DNA of 64,000 bases from Costus lasius (GCA_027563935.2 JANVAS020000203.1:1674001-1738000); one strand, 5' to 3'. Counted from the stretch's first letter, positions 46,001-57,173 are shown. Notes: generated by a model not told the origin, from the letters alone. Translations and numbers: made by a program.

Positions 46001-46898
46001 GATTTAGGAGAAGCAGCCTATGTATTAGGTGTGAAGATCTACAGGGATAGATCTAAGAGGCTTCTCGGGCTGTGCCAGAGTACTTACATCGATAAAGTCC
46101 TGGAGAGATTCCATTTAGAGAATTCTAAAAGAGGATATCTTCCAGTCAGACATGGTCTGAATCTTTCGAAGAGTCAGTGTCCGCAAAACACAGACTGAGA
46201 AAGATGAAATGGATAATACGCCTTATGCTTCGGCTATTGGGTCCATTATGTATGCGATGTTGTGTACTCGCCCAGACGTCGCTTACGGGTTAAGCGTGAC
46301 CAGTCGATTCCAAAGTAATCCAGGTCAAGCACACTGGATTGCGGTCAAGAACATTTTAAAATATCTGCGGAGGACCAAAGATATGTTCTTGATATATGGT
46401 GGTCAGGAAGAACTCAGTATTGAAGGATATACTGACGCTTCATTCCAGTCTGACCAGGATGATTTCCGATCGCAATCAGGCTATGTTTTTAGCTTGAATG
46501 GTGGAGCAGTGGTGTGGAAAAGTTTCAAACAGTCAACTGTTGCTGATTCCACAACAGAAGCCGAGTATGTTGCAGCCTCGGAAGCATCCAAGGAGGCAGT
46601 GTGGATTCGTAAGTTCGTGAGAGAACTTGGTGTTGTTCCTTCGAGTGTCGATCCTTTGGTTATCTTCTGTGATAACACTGGAGCCATCGCACAAGCAAAG
46701 GAACCACGGTCGCACCAGAAGTCCAAGCACATACAGAGACGGTTTCACTTGATCCGGGAGATCATAGATCGTGGCGAGATCAAAATATGCAAGGTTCATA
46801 CAGATGACAATCTGGCAGACCCGCTTACCAAGCCTCTGGCGCAGCAGAAGCATGAGAAGCACTGTAATAATATGGGTTTGAGGTTTCTCAACCATTAG
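43013..46898 (+). pseudogene. gag-pol: E3 gag-pol polyprotein, two stops and a frameshift
   Basis: Same domain order as E1. Lesions: TGA at 43082-43084 (codon 24, GGA in the other copies), TAG at 44711-44713 (CAG in the others, in integrase between the second Asp and the Glu of the triad), and an extra A in the run at 46185-46188 that shifts frame between RT and RNase H; RNase H continues in another frame to 46898. Catalytic motifs are otherwise preserved: zinc knuckle CFHCGQLGHWKKDC, DTACGVHICSN, SDVCGP, LRSDRGGEY, VSERRN, YVDDILIIGN and CDNTGA. ATG 43013 is the internal Met; the frame is open back to the acceptor at 42992. No functional polyprotein can be made. Confidence 0.95.
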
Positions 46899-46906
46899 AT
46901 TAAGTG

Positions 46907-46918
46907 CAAGTGGGAGAT
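46907..46918 (+). other. E3 polypurine tract
   Basis: CAAGTGGGAGAT immediately 5' of the 3' LTR. Confidence 0.9.
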
Positions 46919-48594
46919 TGTTGGGGTATACCCTTAAGGCTAATGTTTGAGGCCTTGGGATTGTAATAGTATCATTGTATAAACTCTTAAGTTTATAAAG
47001 GCAATGGTTGTTATTCAGGTTGTTACCTTGTCTGCTGTAATAAGTGTACTACTGAATAATGTCTCAAAGCTGTTCAGCTAGGCTGACATGCACTGATGTC
47101 CTTAGTCGATATATCTTGGTGAACATGAGACAGCCTTGATATGGTTAAAGACTAATATGTGTTCTAATCTTATAGGATGCTTCGAGCATGGAATAAGATG
47201 TAGACTCATGGGTACATTGGATGTACTGGACAGACCCTACTAGGATATTCCATTGCTTGTCACAATGTGAATGATCCTTGTAAGCACCAAGTGGCACATG
47301 TCCTCTGACTTGAGATCACTTGTGTTTCTAAATGATGATTGTCATTGTTTTGAGGTAGTTCAATATCATTTGAAATATAATGGTTATAGACTATCTTGGA
47401 TAATGATCATGAGTCAAGTTCGGACACTAGTGATAGATAAAGGATTGCCGTCTCCTTGTTTAAGGAGTGTGATGTTCTAAGGCCCCCCTATATGAGATGA
47501 TTGAGAAAGTGTATGGCCATACCCAGATGACTATGTTCATCTGGTCTAATCATGCTCATCGTATTGGAGTTACAGGCTTGACATGCTTGTCCAATAAGAA
47601 CATCCAGTGGCAAAGGAAACATGTATGCCTCGTGAAATGGATTCACTCTTGTGCTGTGATTTGGGTGTAGTCTTGGAAGACTCTTTCCTTTATATCGGGA
47701 GACAGTGATGTGTTGCTAGATACCCCTCACTGATCGTGATAACGTAAGTTGTCGTTACCGACATTTAAAGGAAACCCTTAGGGTCGCACAATTTGATGAC
47801 ATGGCTTACTCAAGTCAGATCGTGTGGACTGAATTGTTTGGATTCAGTTTAAAGGAGTTTAGACTCTGATTGTAAGTGAGATCTGGTCTGATCATGTTTG
47901 ATTGATTAGGGCTTGAGATCGGTAAGCTTCGATCGAGAGTGTGGATGCTAGATCGGAGAGATCAAGAGCATCCAGAGATGAACGGTTGGATCTTGAACCA
48001 TTTGGTTCAAAGAGATCTAGACCATGGCTTGGGCTGGTTTGAACCGAATTGAGTTGAACCTAATTGGCTTGAACCGGTTCACATGGGTGAACGTATGGTT
48101 CAAGGATTGAAGGCATTTTGGGCGGTTTTTCTTCAAGTGGTCGCATGGCTTCATAACCTTCCATATATGGAAGTGTAACGCCATCACTTGAATGAAAGCC
48201 TTAACGCCATTTGCCCAATTACTCTCTTGTCATCTTCATTCGACAAGGAAGAGGGGAACTCTGGTACAACGAAGCTCTCGGCCAAGCACCTCTCTTCATC
48301 TACACACGACAAGGACATTTTGGAGATCGCTTGCTAGCACAAGGAACATCCGAAAGGGTAGCCATCTCTCATCTAGTGTGCGTTATCTTTGGAGGAGTGC
48401 TTACTTGCTCTCTTGCTTCCATGTCGCCACCCTTTATTATGGCTTTGGTAAGAGATCTTCTCTTGATCTTTATAAGCAAACAAAGTTAATCTTATAGATA
48501 TACTACATGCGATCTATGAAAACCCTAATTCCGCCCATGCAATTGAGATTTGTGCATGCTTAGGGTTTGCGCTCCCCCTTGAAGGGGACTTACA
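46919..48594 (+). repeat. E3 3' LTR
   Basis: 1676 bp, near-identical to 39448-41123; for example TATACCC for TATGCCC at the start. Followed by CGCCG. Confidence 0.97.
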
Positions 48595-49531
48595 CGCCGG
48601 ACATCGTAGAAGGCACGAACGCCGAACCTGCTACAGTTGGAGGTCCTTATGGTGATGGCGAGGAGGTGGCCGGAGTTTGGTGGTCGACGGTGGTTGGTCG
48701 GAGGTGAACAGCGCTGAAAGGCGGGATTAGGGCGGAAGGTTGCGCAAAATAGGGGATTCGAACGTGTGTTTGATCCCGGCGACCGGAGTGGCGGATGGAT
48801 GGATCCCGTCGGCTGTAGGTTGCAGACGGGTAGGAGCGGCGATGGCAAAAGTATCATGGAGATCTGGCCGGTGGATCGTCGGCAGCGAGGTTGCAAAGTC
48901 TCGAGATCTGGGTGAAATTGCAGGCGGACAGAGGGAGATTAGAGGAAGAGGAGGAGAATAGAGGAGAGGGGAAGAGGGAGGGGCTCAGCCCTAGAAGGAG
49001 GTGAGGAGAAGAATAAGGTGCTCGGCACCTAGAGAAGGGGGAAGGAGAACATCCGATAAAGGAAGAAAACCATTTCCATTCATTCAACAAGTCTGCCGAT
49101 TACAAGGATCCATGGGAGATACACATACTGAGAAGTTTAGAGACATTGCGAGTGAACGTTAACGTTTTCTTGGGCAGCTGCAGAGATGGCGTTCAAGCTT
49201 TCCTTGTGGGCTGAATCTGAGTTGAGCGAAGGTAGCTGGAAGGAGACGTTGGAGTTTCCATCTTGGCAGCATTGGCTGATTCGAACATTATGCATGTTTC
49301 GGTTGCGTGGATGCAGGTCACGACTTTGAATTGATTGGGCCAAAATGCTAGGCTAGCTTTAGGACTTATTGAACTTGAATCACTTTGGATTTGTTGTAGT
49401 TGTTATTTCCAAAATACTGGGCTAGCTTTAGGAGTGAAATTGCTAGCTTATTTGAGAGATTGTGGGTCTTTGACTAAGGTACTCGTAGACTCCACTTATA
49501 CCAATGTGGCTTATGGTCCCTGCCCCCATCA
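48595..49531 (-). repeat. E0 5' LTR, part 2 (right of E3)
   Basis: Homologous to 14277-14959 joined to 34039-34296, so it preserves the uninterrupted E2 target GCATT at 49269-49273. Ends CCCCCATCA, followed by TSD GCCAT (49532-49536). Confidence 0.87.
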
Positions 49532-49536
49532 GCCAT

Positions 49537-49777
49537 CACCTCTTGCCAAAATGAAAAATTCATGGTGTGACACCTATCCACCTCTCTAGTGTGTAGATGA
49601 TTAGTGACCATGCCAACTTTCTTGGTTGATGTTCATTGATGAAGAGTATAAATCAAGGTAGACTCTTGGACGTCACAACCTATTACAGCTCTTAGGTGAA
49701 TCACATAATGTAGTCCATAAGAAGAAGTCCATTCTCCTTCGATTGGAATGCTAATAATGTTTTATGAATGGTTCAGC
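49537..49777. other. Unassigned flank of E4, left
   Basis: About 240 bp with no recognised coding or repeat signature. Ends with TCAGC, the E4 TSD. It continues at 58921 on the other side of E4. Confidence 0.4.
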
Positions 49778-51498
49778 TGTTGGGGTATGCCCTTAAGGCT
49801 AATGTTTGAGGCCTTGGGATTGTATAAGTATCATGTAATAAACTCTTAAGTTTATAATAAGGCATGGTTGTTATTCAGGTTGTTACCTTGTCTGCTGTAA
49901 TAAGTGTACTTCTGAATAATGTCTCAAAGCTGTTCAGCTAGGCTGACAGGCTATAAGTCCTTAGTCGAGATATCTTGGTGAACATGAGACAGCCTTGATA
50001 TGATGGAGACTAATATGAGTGCTAATCTTATAGGATGCTTCGAGCATGGAATAAGATGTAGACTCATGGGTACATTGGATGTACTGGACAGACCCTACTG
50101 GGATATTGCATTGCTTGTCACAATGTGAATGATCCCTGTAAGCAGCAAGTGGCACATGTCCTTTGACTTGAGATCACTTGTGTTTCTAAATGATGATTGT
50201 CATTGTTTTGAGGTAGTTCAATATCATTTGAAATATAATGATTATAGACTATCTTGGATGGTGAGCTTGAATCAGGTTAGGGCACTAGTGATAGATAAAG
50301 GATTGCCGTCTCCTTGTTTAAGGAGTGTGATGTTCTAAAGGCCCCCCTATATGAGATGATTGAGGTAGTGTATGGCCATACCCAGATGACTATGTGCATC
50401 TGATCTAATCATGCTCATCGTATTGGAGTTACAAGCTTGACATGCTTGTCCAATAAGAACATCCAGTGGCAAAGGACATATGTGTGCCTTGTGAGTTTTG
50501 ATTCACACTTGTGTCATGGTTTGGGTGTAGTCTTGGAAGACTATTTCCTTTATATCGGGAGACAGTGATGTGTTGCTAGATACCCCTCACTGATCGTGAT
50601 AACGTAAGTTGTCGTTACCGACATTTAAAGGAAACCCTTAGGGTCGCACAATTTGATGATATGGCTTTCTTGAGTCAGATCGTGTGGACTGAATTGTATG
50701 GGTTCAGTTTAAAGGGGTTTAATCTCTGATTGCAAGTGAGATCTAGCCTGATCATGTTTGATTGATTAGGGCTTTAGATCGGTAAGCTTCGATCGAGAGA
50801 GATGATGCTAGATCGGTGAGATCAGGAGCATCAGGAGATGAACGGCTAGATCATGAGCCATTTGGTTCATAGAGGATCTAGACCATGCCTTGGCTTGGCT
50901 TGGTTTGAGTTTGGTCTTTGGGCCAAATCGAATTGAACCAAAGCATGAACCGGTTCACTAGGTGAACGCATGGTTCATCAAGAGGGGCGTTTTGGCGTTG
51001 GAGAGTGGCTTCATGACTTTCCATTTTGGGAAGTCATGTAACGTCATTTGTCTTGATGTCGCCGAAGTGCATTTGCTCTCTTGTCTTTGCGTTTTGTTTT
51101 TGGAAAAAGTGAGCTTGCTTGCCATCTCGTGTGCAAGGAAGTGGACGACAAGAACAAGCGCTCGGCCAAGGAAACTTCTCCATCATCCTAACATTCGATC
51201 AAGGACACCTTGCGCATCCTTGCTAGCACAAGGAGATCCAAGGAGAAGCCATCTTCTCTTGTGTGTGATTATCTTCGGAGAAGGGGCACTTGCGCCTTTG
51301 CTTCCAAAGCTCCATCTAAACCGAGATGGCTATGGTATGAGTCTCAACTTCACCAAGTTGAACATATGTTTATGCTAAGATTCTTGAAAACCTTTTGCTT
51401 CCGCTTGCAATGGTGATGCGCCACCCCTTTAAGGTTTTCGCCCCCCCTCTTGAAAGGGATTTTGTTTACTTGCGCTCCCCCATGAAGGGGACACTTCA
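49778..51498 (+). repeat. E4 5' LTR
   Basis: TGTTGGGG...CACTTCA. TATA-like TTTATATC at 50549-50556; hairpin GATAAC-GTAA-GTTGTC at 50598-50613. Confidence 0.97.
51326..51334 (+). other. E4 candidate gag mini-exon (ATG GCT ATG) and splice donor
   Basis: ATGGCTATG|GTATGA; joins in frame to ATT at 53268. Confidence 0.62.
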
Positions 51499-51500
51499 AT

Positions 51501-51512
51501 TGGTATCAGAGC
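51501..51512 (+). other. E4 primer binding site (tRNA-iMet)
   Basis: TGGTATCAGAGC just after the LTR end at 51498. Confidence 0.95.
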
Positions 51513-51826
51513 GCCGGTTGAAGCATAATCATATGATTGCTTGATATACTATGTGATCCATGTTTGCGCATCTACATGTATGTTGATCTTGTTTGACATA
51601 TGTTATCTCTTCATGCGAGTATGCTAGATAATAGTATGTTTATATTTGCGCATGTATGAGAGTTATGTTGATTGGCGCATATATGTTGGTTGCGGTTATA
51701 CCATGTTGTTGTTGTTTTTCTAAAACCTAAATGACATGCGCGCCCAACTAGATCTAAGAAGTACCTATTGTAAACCCTTAGATGGGTTGATGGGGTTGAA
51801 AGCTTCATCTAGAATGGATCAAACTA

Positions 51827-51906
51827 GTCTGATCAGACCATCTGACAGCCTAGATGGGTTGACCAGATAGCACCTGTGCGCAAGCACGAGGTGGCTATAG
51901 GTCGAC
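51827..51906 (+). other. E4 psi-like RNA structure
   Basis: Palindrome GTCTGATCAGAC (51827-51838), CCATCT/AGATGG, and a GCAA-loop stem within GTTGACC/GGTCGAC. Confidence 0.55.
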
Positions 51907-52272
51907 TGCATCCAAGGCGTGTAGCGAGGTCTGATTGAGACAACTTCTGAACACACTTGAGTTAGGCCCGGGGTCACACCCGCTTGCCAAAACTCATGAG
52001 GGTGGTTCAGCCCTTGGCGCATGCATGGTTGACCATCACGTCAACTCGGGTCAGTTAGGACTCGGTGCATGCAAGGGAAAAGGATCTATCTAGATGGATG
52101 AGTGGATCCCTATCAATGGACCATTGTAAGGTTGTAGGGCACATAAGGAAATTAAAAGTGATGCCTATGGGGTTTTCAAAATTTTAATTTCTTGATTGGA
52201 TCACATGATGATTGAAACCATATGCTTGTTTATTTACTCTTATGTGGGTTGCCCTATTGTGTGCTGTGCTGG

Positions 52273-52407
52273 GGCCTGTGAGCTTGGATTTAAAATTGTA
52301 AATTAATTTGTGATCTGCGAATCACATTGTACTTAATTTATAATGTATTGTTGACCTGCGAGTCAACCTTGTCTAGATAGATCAAAAATGTATTTTGATT
52401 AGACAAG
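52273..52407 (+). other. E4 CTGCGN hairpin array
   Basis: First stem decayed (loop CTGTGA). Then TGTGAT/ATCACA and GTTGAC/GTCAAC, both with CTGCGA loops, and CTTGTCT/AGACAAG (52368-52407) with a lengthened inner stem. Confidence 0.5.
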
Positions 52408-53288
52408 AGCACAAAGGCACACATCCAAGAGGAGCATTCACCTGGTGGCGCACCTGAGGTGCTCTTGGCGCTAGAGCCCTAGGTTGGACCAGATGTGAGG
52501 CCAAGGAGCTCAAGTGAAGACTTAAGTAAAATTAAGGTCTTACTAGGGTTCATGGGCTTTTACCACATAAGATCATGCTTTCTACTTATTGCTAATAATT
52601 AGAATTGCATGTTTAAGTTTATCTTCTGCTATAGCCATAGGACATGCCTGATAGTAAGAAGATAAAAGACCGTTAAAATCCAACGCTAATATATCAAGCT
52701 CGTAAGCCTTCTGACGCGAAACCTCACCGTTCTGACTATCGTTGGAGCCGTGTTGAACCCACTCAGTGGGCACGTCCATCTATCTTCAGACGGTGCTGGA
52801 TTACACCTGCGTGTTACAGAGCAGGGATTTATCCCTTCTCGTTGCTCAGCATAGCACGTGGTGGTCCAGGGAGTAGGTCAGGTCAGCTTGACCATGTAGA
52901 CTACATATGTGGCGCATATGGTAGCACATGGAGGCAGCCATCTCTGGGATCAGAGACTGTGTTGTACCAACTCAGTTGGCACAATCTGCTGGATTGCCAA
53001 GATGAAGGGGAATCGCACGGGTTGGGCGATTGGCTGGGACAGCCTACCAGAAATTAGTGCTTGTCATCTCTGTGCATCTTATCTCGCTTGAGCGGGACGC
53101 GGAGACCAAGTATGAAATCTGGATCCCATCTCACTAAAAGAGTGTTACTCTTTCGGACTGTTTACTGGATTTTTCAGTCAGACAAAATAGTGAGAAAAGA
53201 ATCTTTCTTAAGTCCTGGATTGATTCTGAAACATTGATACTGACCTTGCTGTTCTTGCCTGTTGTAGATTCCTGCAGCAACGAACACC

Positions 53289-56200
53289 ATGAGCTTCAAT
53301 GTGCGATCCCTACTGGAAAGGGAGAAGTTTGCTGGGCCGAACTTCTCTGACTGGTTCGGACACCTTAAGATTGTTCTTAAGGCAGAGAGGAAACTGTATG
53401 TCCTCGAGACAGCGATACCGCCGCAGCCCGCTCCGAACGCCGCAAGGGCGGTTCGGGATGCCTACGAAAAGCACGTCAATGATAGCATTGATGTCGCTTG
53501 CCTGATGCTAGCGTCTATGACGCCACCGCTGCAGCGTCAGCATGAGGATATGTCGGCTATAGAAATTATAGCGAACCTCAAGATGTTGTATGCTGCACAG
53601 GCGAGGACTGAGCGCTATAATCTGACGAAGCTCTTCTTTCAGAGCAAACTGGCTGAGGGGAGCCCAGTGGGAGCTCATGTGCTCAAGATGATTGGGCACA
53701 AGGAGGCTCTAGAGAAACTGGGGCATACCGTCAACCAGGAGCTTGCTGTGGACATTATTCTACAGTCTCTTCCGCCTTCTTTCGATGCGTTCATCATTAA
53801 TTTTAATATGAACAAAATCGATTGTACGCCGGCAGAGCTGCTGAATATGCTCTTGACAACTGAGGAAACTCTGAAGGGTAAGCCTTCAACCTCTGTCTTA
53901 ATGATTCCTTCAAGGAACAAGAAGAAGGGGAAGAAGGGCAAGACCCCTGTCAAGAATTACAGCAAGGCCCTGAAACAGAAGGTGAAGCGGTCGAAGGACA
54001 ACAGGTGTTTCCACTGTGACCAGCTGGGTCACTGGAAAAAGGACTGTAAAGCGCTCCAAGGAGATAAGAGGGGAAGCATCGCTTCTGGCTCAGGTATATA
54101 TGTGACTGAGGTCATGTTATCTTCTTCTACCATTTCATGGGTGTTGGACACCGCATGTGGAGTTCACATTTGTTCAAATGTGCAGGAACTCAAGAGAAGA
54201 AGGCAGGTGGGACAGCATGAGGTAGACCTACGAGTTGGAAACGGGGCACGGGTTGCTGCTGTTGCTGTAGGAGACTATTTCATTACTTTACCATCTGGCA
54301 TTGTATTAGAATTGAACAATTGTTATTTTGTACCAAGTATCACCAAGAATATTATCTCCATTCCTGCTCTAGTCAGGAAAGGATTTGCCTTTGAATGCAA
54401 GATTTCAAAGTGTGTTTTAACTTTTGATAATATTATGTATGCGACTGGTTCAATTAACAATGGGTTATACATGTTGGACATGGAAAATTCTATACAAAAC
54501 ATTGATAATAAGAAAGCCAAGTATGCTGATGACAGCACCTTGCTATGGCATAGTCGTTTAGGCCATATAAACGAGAAGCGCATTAAGCGGTTGCATGATC
54601 ATGGACTGCTGGGATCATTCTCCTATGAGGAGATTGATACATGCAAAGCTTGTTTGATGGGTAAAATGATGAAGTCTCCTTTTCTTCACAAAGGGCAAAG
54701 GACTTCAGGTTTACTGGACCTTATACACAGTGATGTGTGTGGGCCATTTAGTAAACATGCCAGAGGTGGCTATCAGTACTTCATTACCTTTACTGATGAT
54801 TTCAGTAGGTATGGGTATGTCTATTTAATGAGACATAAAAGTGAATCTTTTGACAAGTTCAAAGAGTTCAAAAATGAAGTACAAAATCAGCTAGGCCGAA
54901 ATATCAAGGCACTTCGTTCTGATCGAGGTGGTGAATACCTGAGTCATGCGTTTACTGACTATCTGAAGGAGTGTGGGATTATCTCACAGCTCACTCCGCC
55001 AGGAACACCGCAGTGGAATGGTGTGTCCGAGAGGAGAAATAGAACGTTACTTGATATGGTTCGTTCTATGATGAGTCAGGCTACTCTTCCATATTCCTTT
55101 TGGGGTTTTGCACTGGAAACAGCTGCAAAGGTACTAAACCGAGTGCCATCCAAGGCAGTTTCAAAGACGCCATATGAGTTATGGTATGGGAAACAGCCTA
55201 GCTTGACATTTATCAGGATCTGGGGTTGCGAGGCTTATGTCAAAAAGCTCGCCTCTGGGAAACTGGAAAGCAGATCTGAGAAATGTATCTTTGTCGGTTA
55301 CCCTAAGGAAACTAAGGGTTATTATTTCTACGATCCCAAAGAGAACAAGGTTTTTGTTGCTCGGACGGCCATATTTCTTGAGAAGGAGTTTCTTCTGCAA
55401 GAGGCCAGTGGGAGAGAAATAAAGCTGGATGAGATTCCAGAGGAAGGACAAAGTAGTCAAGCAGAGTTGGATGAGCCTGAGCCGGTAGATCAGGTTATTG
55501 AACAACCTGAGGCTCAGATATCACGGGAACCGCGAAGATCGGGTAGGATCCGTCGACAGCCTGAGCGCTATGACGGAGTCTACATCATTGATAATGATGA
55601 ACCCCTAACTTATGCGGATGCGGTCAGTGGACCGGAGTCAGCTAGATGGCTTGATGCTATGCGAGCCGAGATGGACTCCATGTCAGATAACCAAGTCTGG
55701 GATTTGGTTGATCCGCCTCCGGGAGTAATCCCTATAGGCTGTAAATGGATCTTCAAGAAGAAGATTGACATGGATGGTAACGTGGTTACCTATAAAGGCA
55801 GACTAGTTGCGAAAGGTTTCAAACAAATCTACGGGATAGATTATGATGAAACTTTCTCTCTTGTAGCCATGTTTAAGTCTATTCGGATTCTTTTCGCGAT
55901 AGCAGCATATTACGACTATGAGATCTGGCAGATGGATGTGAAAACAGCTTTCCTTAATGGAAATCTGGATGAGGATGTGTATATGACACAACCTGAGGGT
56001 TTCACTAATCCAGCAGATCGTCATAAAATATGCAAGTTAAAGAAGTCCATTTATGGACTTAAACAAGCATCAAGAAGCTGGAACATTCGTTTTGATGAAT
56101 CAATCTCTGAGTTTGGTTTCATCAAGAACGAGGATGACCCGTGTGTATATAAGAGGTTTAGTGGGAGCGTGATTACATTCCTAATCCTCTACGTCGATGA

Positions 56201-57173
56201 TATCTTGATCATTGGAAATGATATTCCTGAACTGCATGCTGTTAAAGCATGGTTAGGAAAATGTTTCCAGATGAAAGATTTAGGAGAAGCAGCCTATGTA
56301 CTAGGTGTGAAGATCTACAGGGATAGATCTAAGAGGCTTCTCGGGCTGTGCCAGAGTACTTACATCGATAAGGTCCTGGAGAGATTCCATTTAGAGAATT
56401 CTAAACGTGGATATCTTCCAGTCAGACATGGTCTGAATCTTTCGAAGAGTCAGTGTCCACAAACACAGACTGAGAAAGATGAAATGGACAATACGCCTTA
56501 TGCTTCGGCTATTGGGTCCATTATGTATGCGATGTTGTGTACTTGCCCAGACGTCGCTTACGGGTTAAGCGTGACCAGTCGATTCCAAAGTAATCCAGGT
56601 TTGGCGCACTGGATTGCGGTCAAGAACATCTTAAAATATCTGCGGAGGACCAAAGATATGTTCTTGATATATGGTGGTCAGGAAGAACTCAGTATAGAGG
56701 GATATACTGACGCTTCGTTCCAGTCGGACCAGGATGATTTCCGATCGCAATCAGGCTATGTTTTTAGCTTGAATGGTGGAGCAGTGGTGTGGAAGAGTTT
56801 CAAACAGTCTACTGTTGCTGATTCCACAACTGAAGCCGAGTATGTTGCAGCCTCGGAAGCATCCAAGGAGGCAGTGTGGATTCGTAAGTTCGTGAGAGAA
56901 CTTGGTGTCGTTCCTTCGAGTGCTGATCCTTTGGTTATCTTCTGTGATAACACTGGAGCAATCGCACAAGCAAAGGAACCACGGTCGCACCAGAAGTCCA
57001 AGCACATACAGAGACGGTTTCACTTGATCCGGGAGATCATTGATCGAGGCGAGATCAAGATTTGCAAGGTTCATACAGATGACAATCTGGCAGACCCGCT
57101 TACCAAGCCTCTGGCGCAGCAGAAGCATGAGAAGCACTGTAATAATATGGGTTTGAGATTTCTCAACCATTAG
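53289..57173 (+). CDS. gag-pol: E4 gag-pol polyprotein (intact)
   Basis: 1294-codon open frame encoding the full copia polyprotein: Gag with CCHC knuckle at 240-253; protease with LDTACGVHICSN (Asp287; DTA rather than the usual DSG/DTG, in every copy here); integrase with an HHCC region and Asp482, Asp545, Glu581 (D,D35E); RT with MDVKTAFLNG and YVDD at 968-971; RNase H with TDASF (Asp1141), TTEAEY and CDNTGA. It makes the particle, integrates and reverse-transcribes the element in virus-like particles (family knowledge). ATG 53289 opens the continuous frame; the frame extends back to 53268, and the mini-exon at 51326-51334 may give the real start. Three residues constant in the other copies are changed: Gly to Asp at 244, Pro to Leu at 858 and Arg to Cys at 1086, so full activity is uncertain. 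Confidence 0.96.
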   Translation: MSFNVRSLLEREKFAGPNFSDWFGHLKIVLKAERKLYVLETAIPPQPAPNAARAVRDAYEKHVNDSIDVACLMLASMTPPLQRQHEDMSAIEIIANLKMLYAAQARTERYNLTKLFFQSKLAEGSPVGAHVLKMIGHKEALEKLGHTVNQELAVDIILQSLPPSFDAFIINFNMNKIDCTPAELLNMLLTTEETLKGKPSTSVLMIPSRNKKKGKKGKTPVKNYSKALKQKVKRSKDNRCFHCDQLGHWKKDCKALQGDKRGSIASGSGIYVTEVMLSSSTISWVLDTACGVHICSNVQELKRRRQVGQHEVDLRVGNGARVAAVAVGDYFITLPSGIVLELNNCYFVPSITKNIISIPALVRKGFAFECKISKCVLTFDNIMYATGSINNGLYMLDMENSIQNIDNKKAKYADDSTLLWHSRLGHINEKRIKRLHDHGLLGSFSYEEIDTCKACLMGKMMKSPFLHKGQRTSGLLDLIHSDVCGPFSKHARGGYQYFITFTDDFSRYGYVYLMRHKSESFDKFKEFKNEVQNQLGRNIKALRSDRGGEYLSHAFTDYLKECGIISQLTPPGTPQWNGVSERRNRTLLDMVRSMMSQATLPYSFWGFALETAAKVLNRVPSKAVSKTPYELWYGKQPSLTFIRIWGCEAYVKKLASGKLESRSEKCIFVGYPKETKGYYFYDPKENKVFVARTAIFLEKEFLLQEASGREIKLDEIPEEGQSSQAELDEPEPVDQVIEQPEAQISREPRRSGRIRRQPERYDGVYIIDNDEPLTYADAVSGPESARWLDAMRAEMDSMSDNQVWDLVDPPPGVIPIGCKWIFKKKIDMDGNVVTYKGRLVAKGFKQIYGIDYDETFSLVAMFKSIRILFAIAAYYDYEIWQMDVKTAFLNGNLDEDVYMTQPEGFTNPADRHKICKLKKSIYGLKQASRSWNIRFDESISEFGFIKNEDDPCVYKRFSGSVITFLILYVDDILIIGNDIPELHAVKAWLGKCFQMKDLGEAAYVLGVKIYRDRSKRLLGLCQSTYIDKVLERFHLENSKRGYLPVRHGLNLSKSQCPQTQTEKDEMDNTPYASAIGSIMYAMLCTCPDVAYGLSVTSRFQSNPGLAHWIAVKNILKYLRRTKDMFLIYGGQEELSIEGYTDASFQSDQDDFRSQSGYVFSLNGGAVVWKSFKQSTVADSTTEAEYVAASEASKEAVWIRKFVRELGVVPSSADPLVIFCDNTGAIAQAKEPRSHQKSKHIQRRFHLIREIIDRGEIKICKVHTDDNLADPLTKPLAQQKHEKHCNNMGLRFLNH

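Larger units (their letters stand above)
39448..48594 (+). mobile_element. E3: full-length Angela-like copia retrotransposon
   Basis: 9147 bp with two 1676-bp LTRs that differ at only about six positions by eye, TSD CGCCG, iMet primer site, leader, gag-pol and PPT. It is inserted in E0's 5' LTR. Gag-pol has two stops and one frameshift despite the near-identical LTRs. Confidence 0.97.
13346..49531 (-). mobile_element. E0: gag-only LTR retrotransposon (TR-GAG-like), expanded by nested insertions
   Basis: Minus-strand element reconstructed from two homologous LTRs (13346-14959 plus 34034-34296 on the left; about 38651-39447 plus 48595-49531 on the right), a PPT next to the left LTR, a Ty3-type gag, and the GCCAT TSD at both outer ends. 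The interior holds gag but no protease, RT or integrase. Gag runs straight into the PPT, matching the published TR-GAG class of non-autonomous plant elements. E2 lies in the left LTR, E3 in the right LTR and C1 in gag. The primer site and gag start are lost with the C1-associated deletion. Confidence 0.85.
51335..53267 (+). other. E4 leader; candidate 1933-nt intron
   Basis: Donor GTATGA to acceptor CCTGTTGTAG (ending 53267), with a CTGAC branch-point match upstream. Holds the primer site and both structured regions. Confidence 0.6.

Noticed and set aside
51210..51416. ORF pairs in the E4 5' LTR (50962-51416) repeated at 58378-58832
   Set aside because: Repeated only because the two LTRs are identical. 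The reading frames span the mini-exon donor and lack domains.
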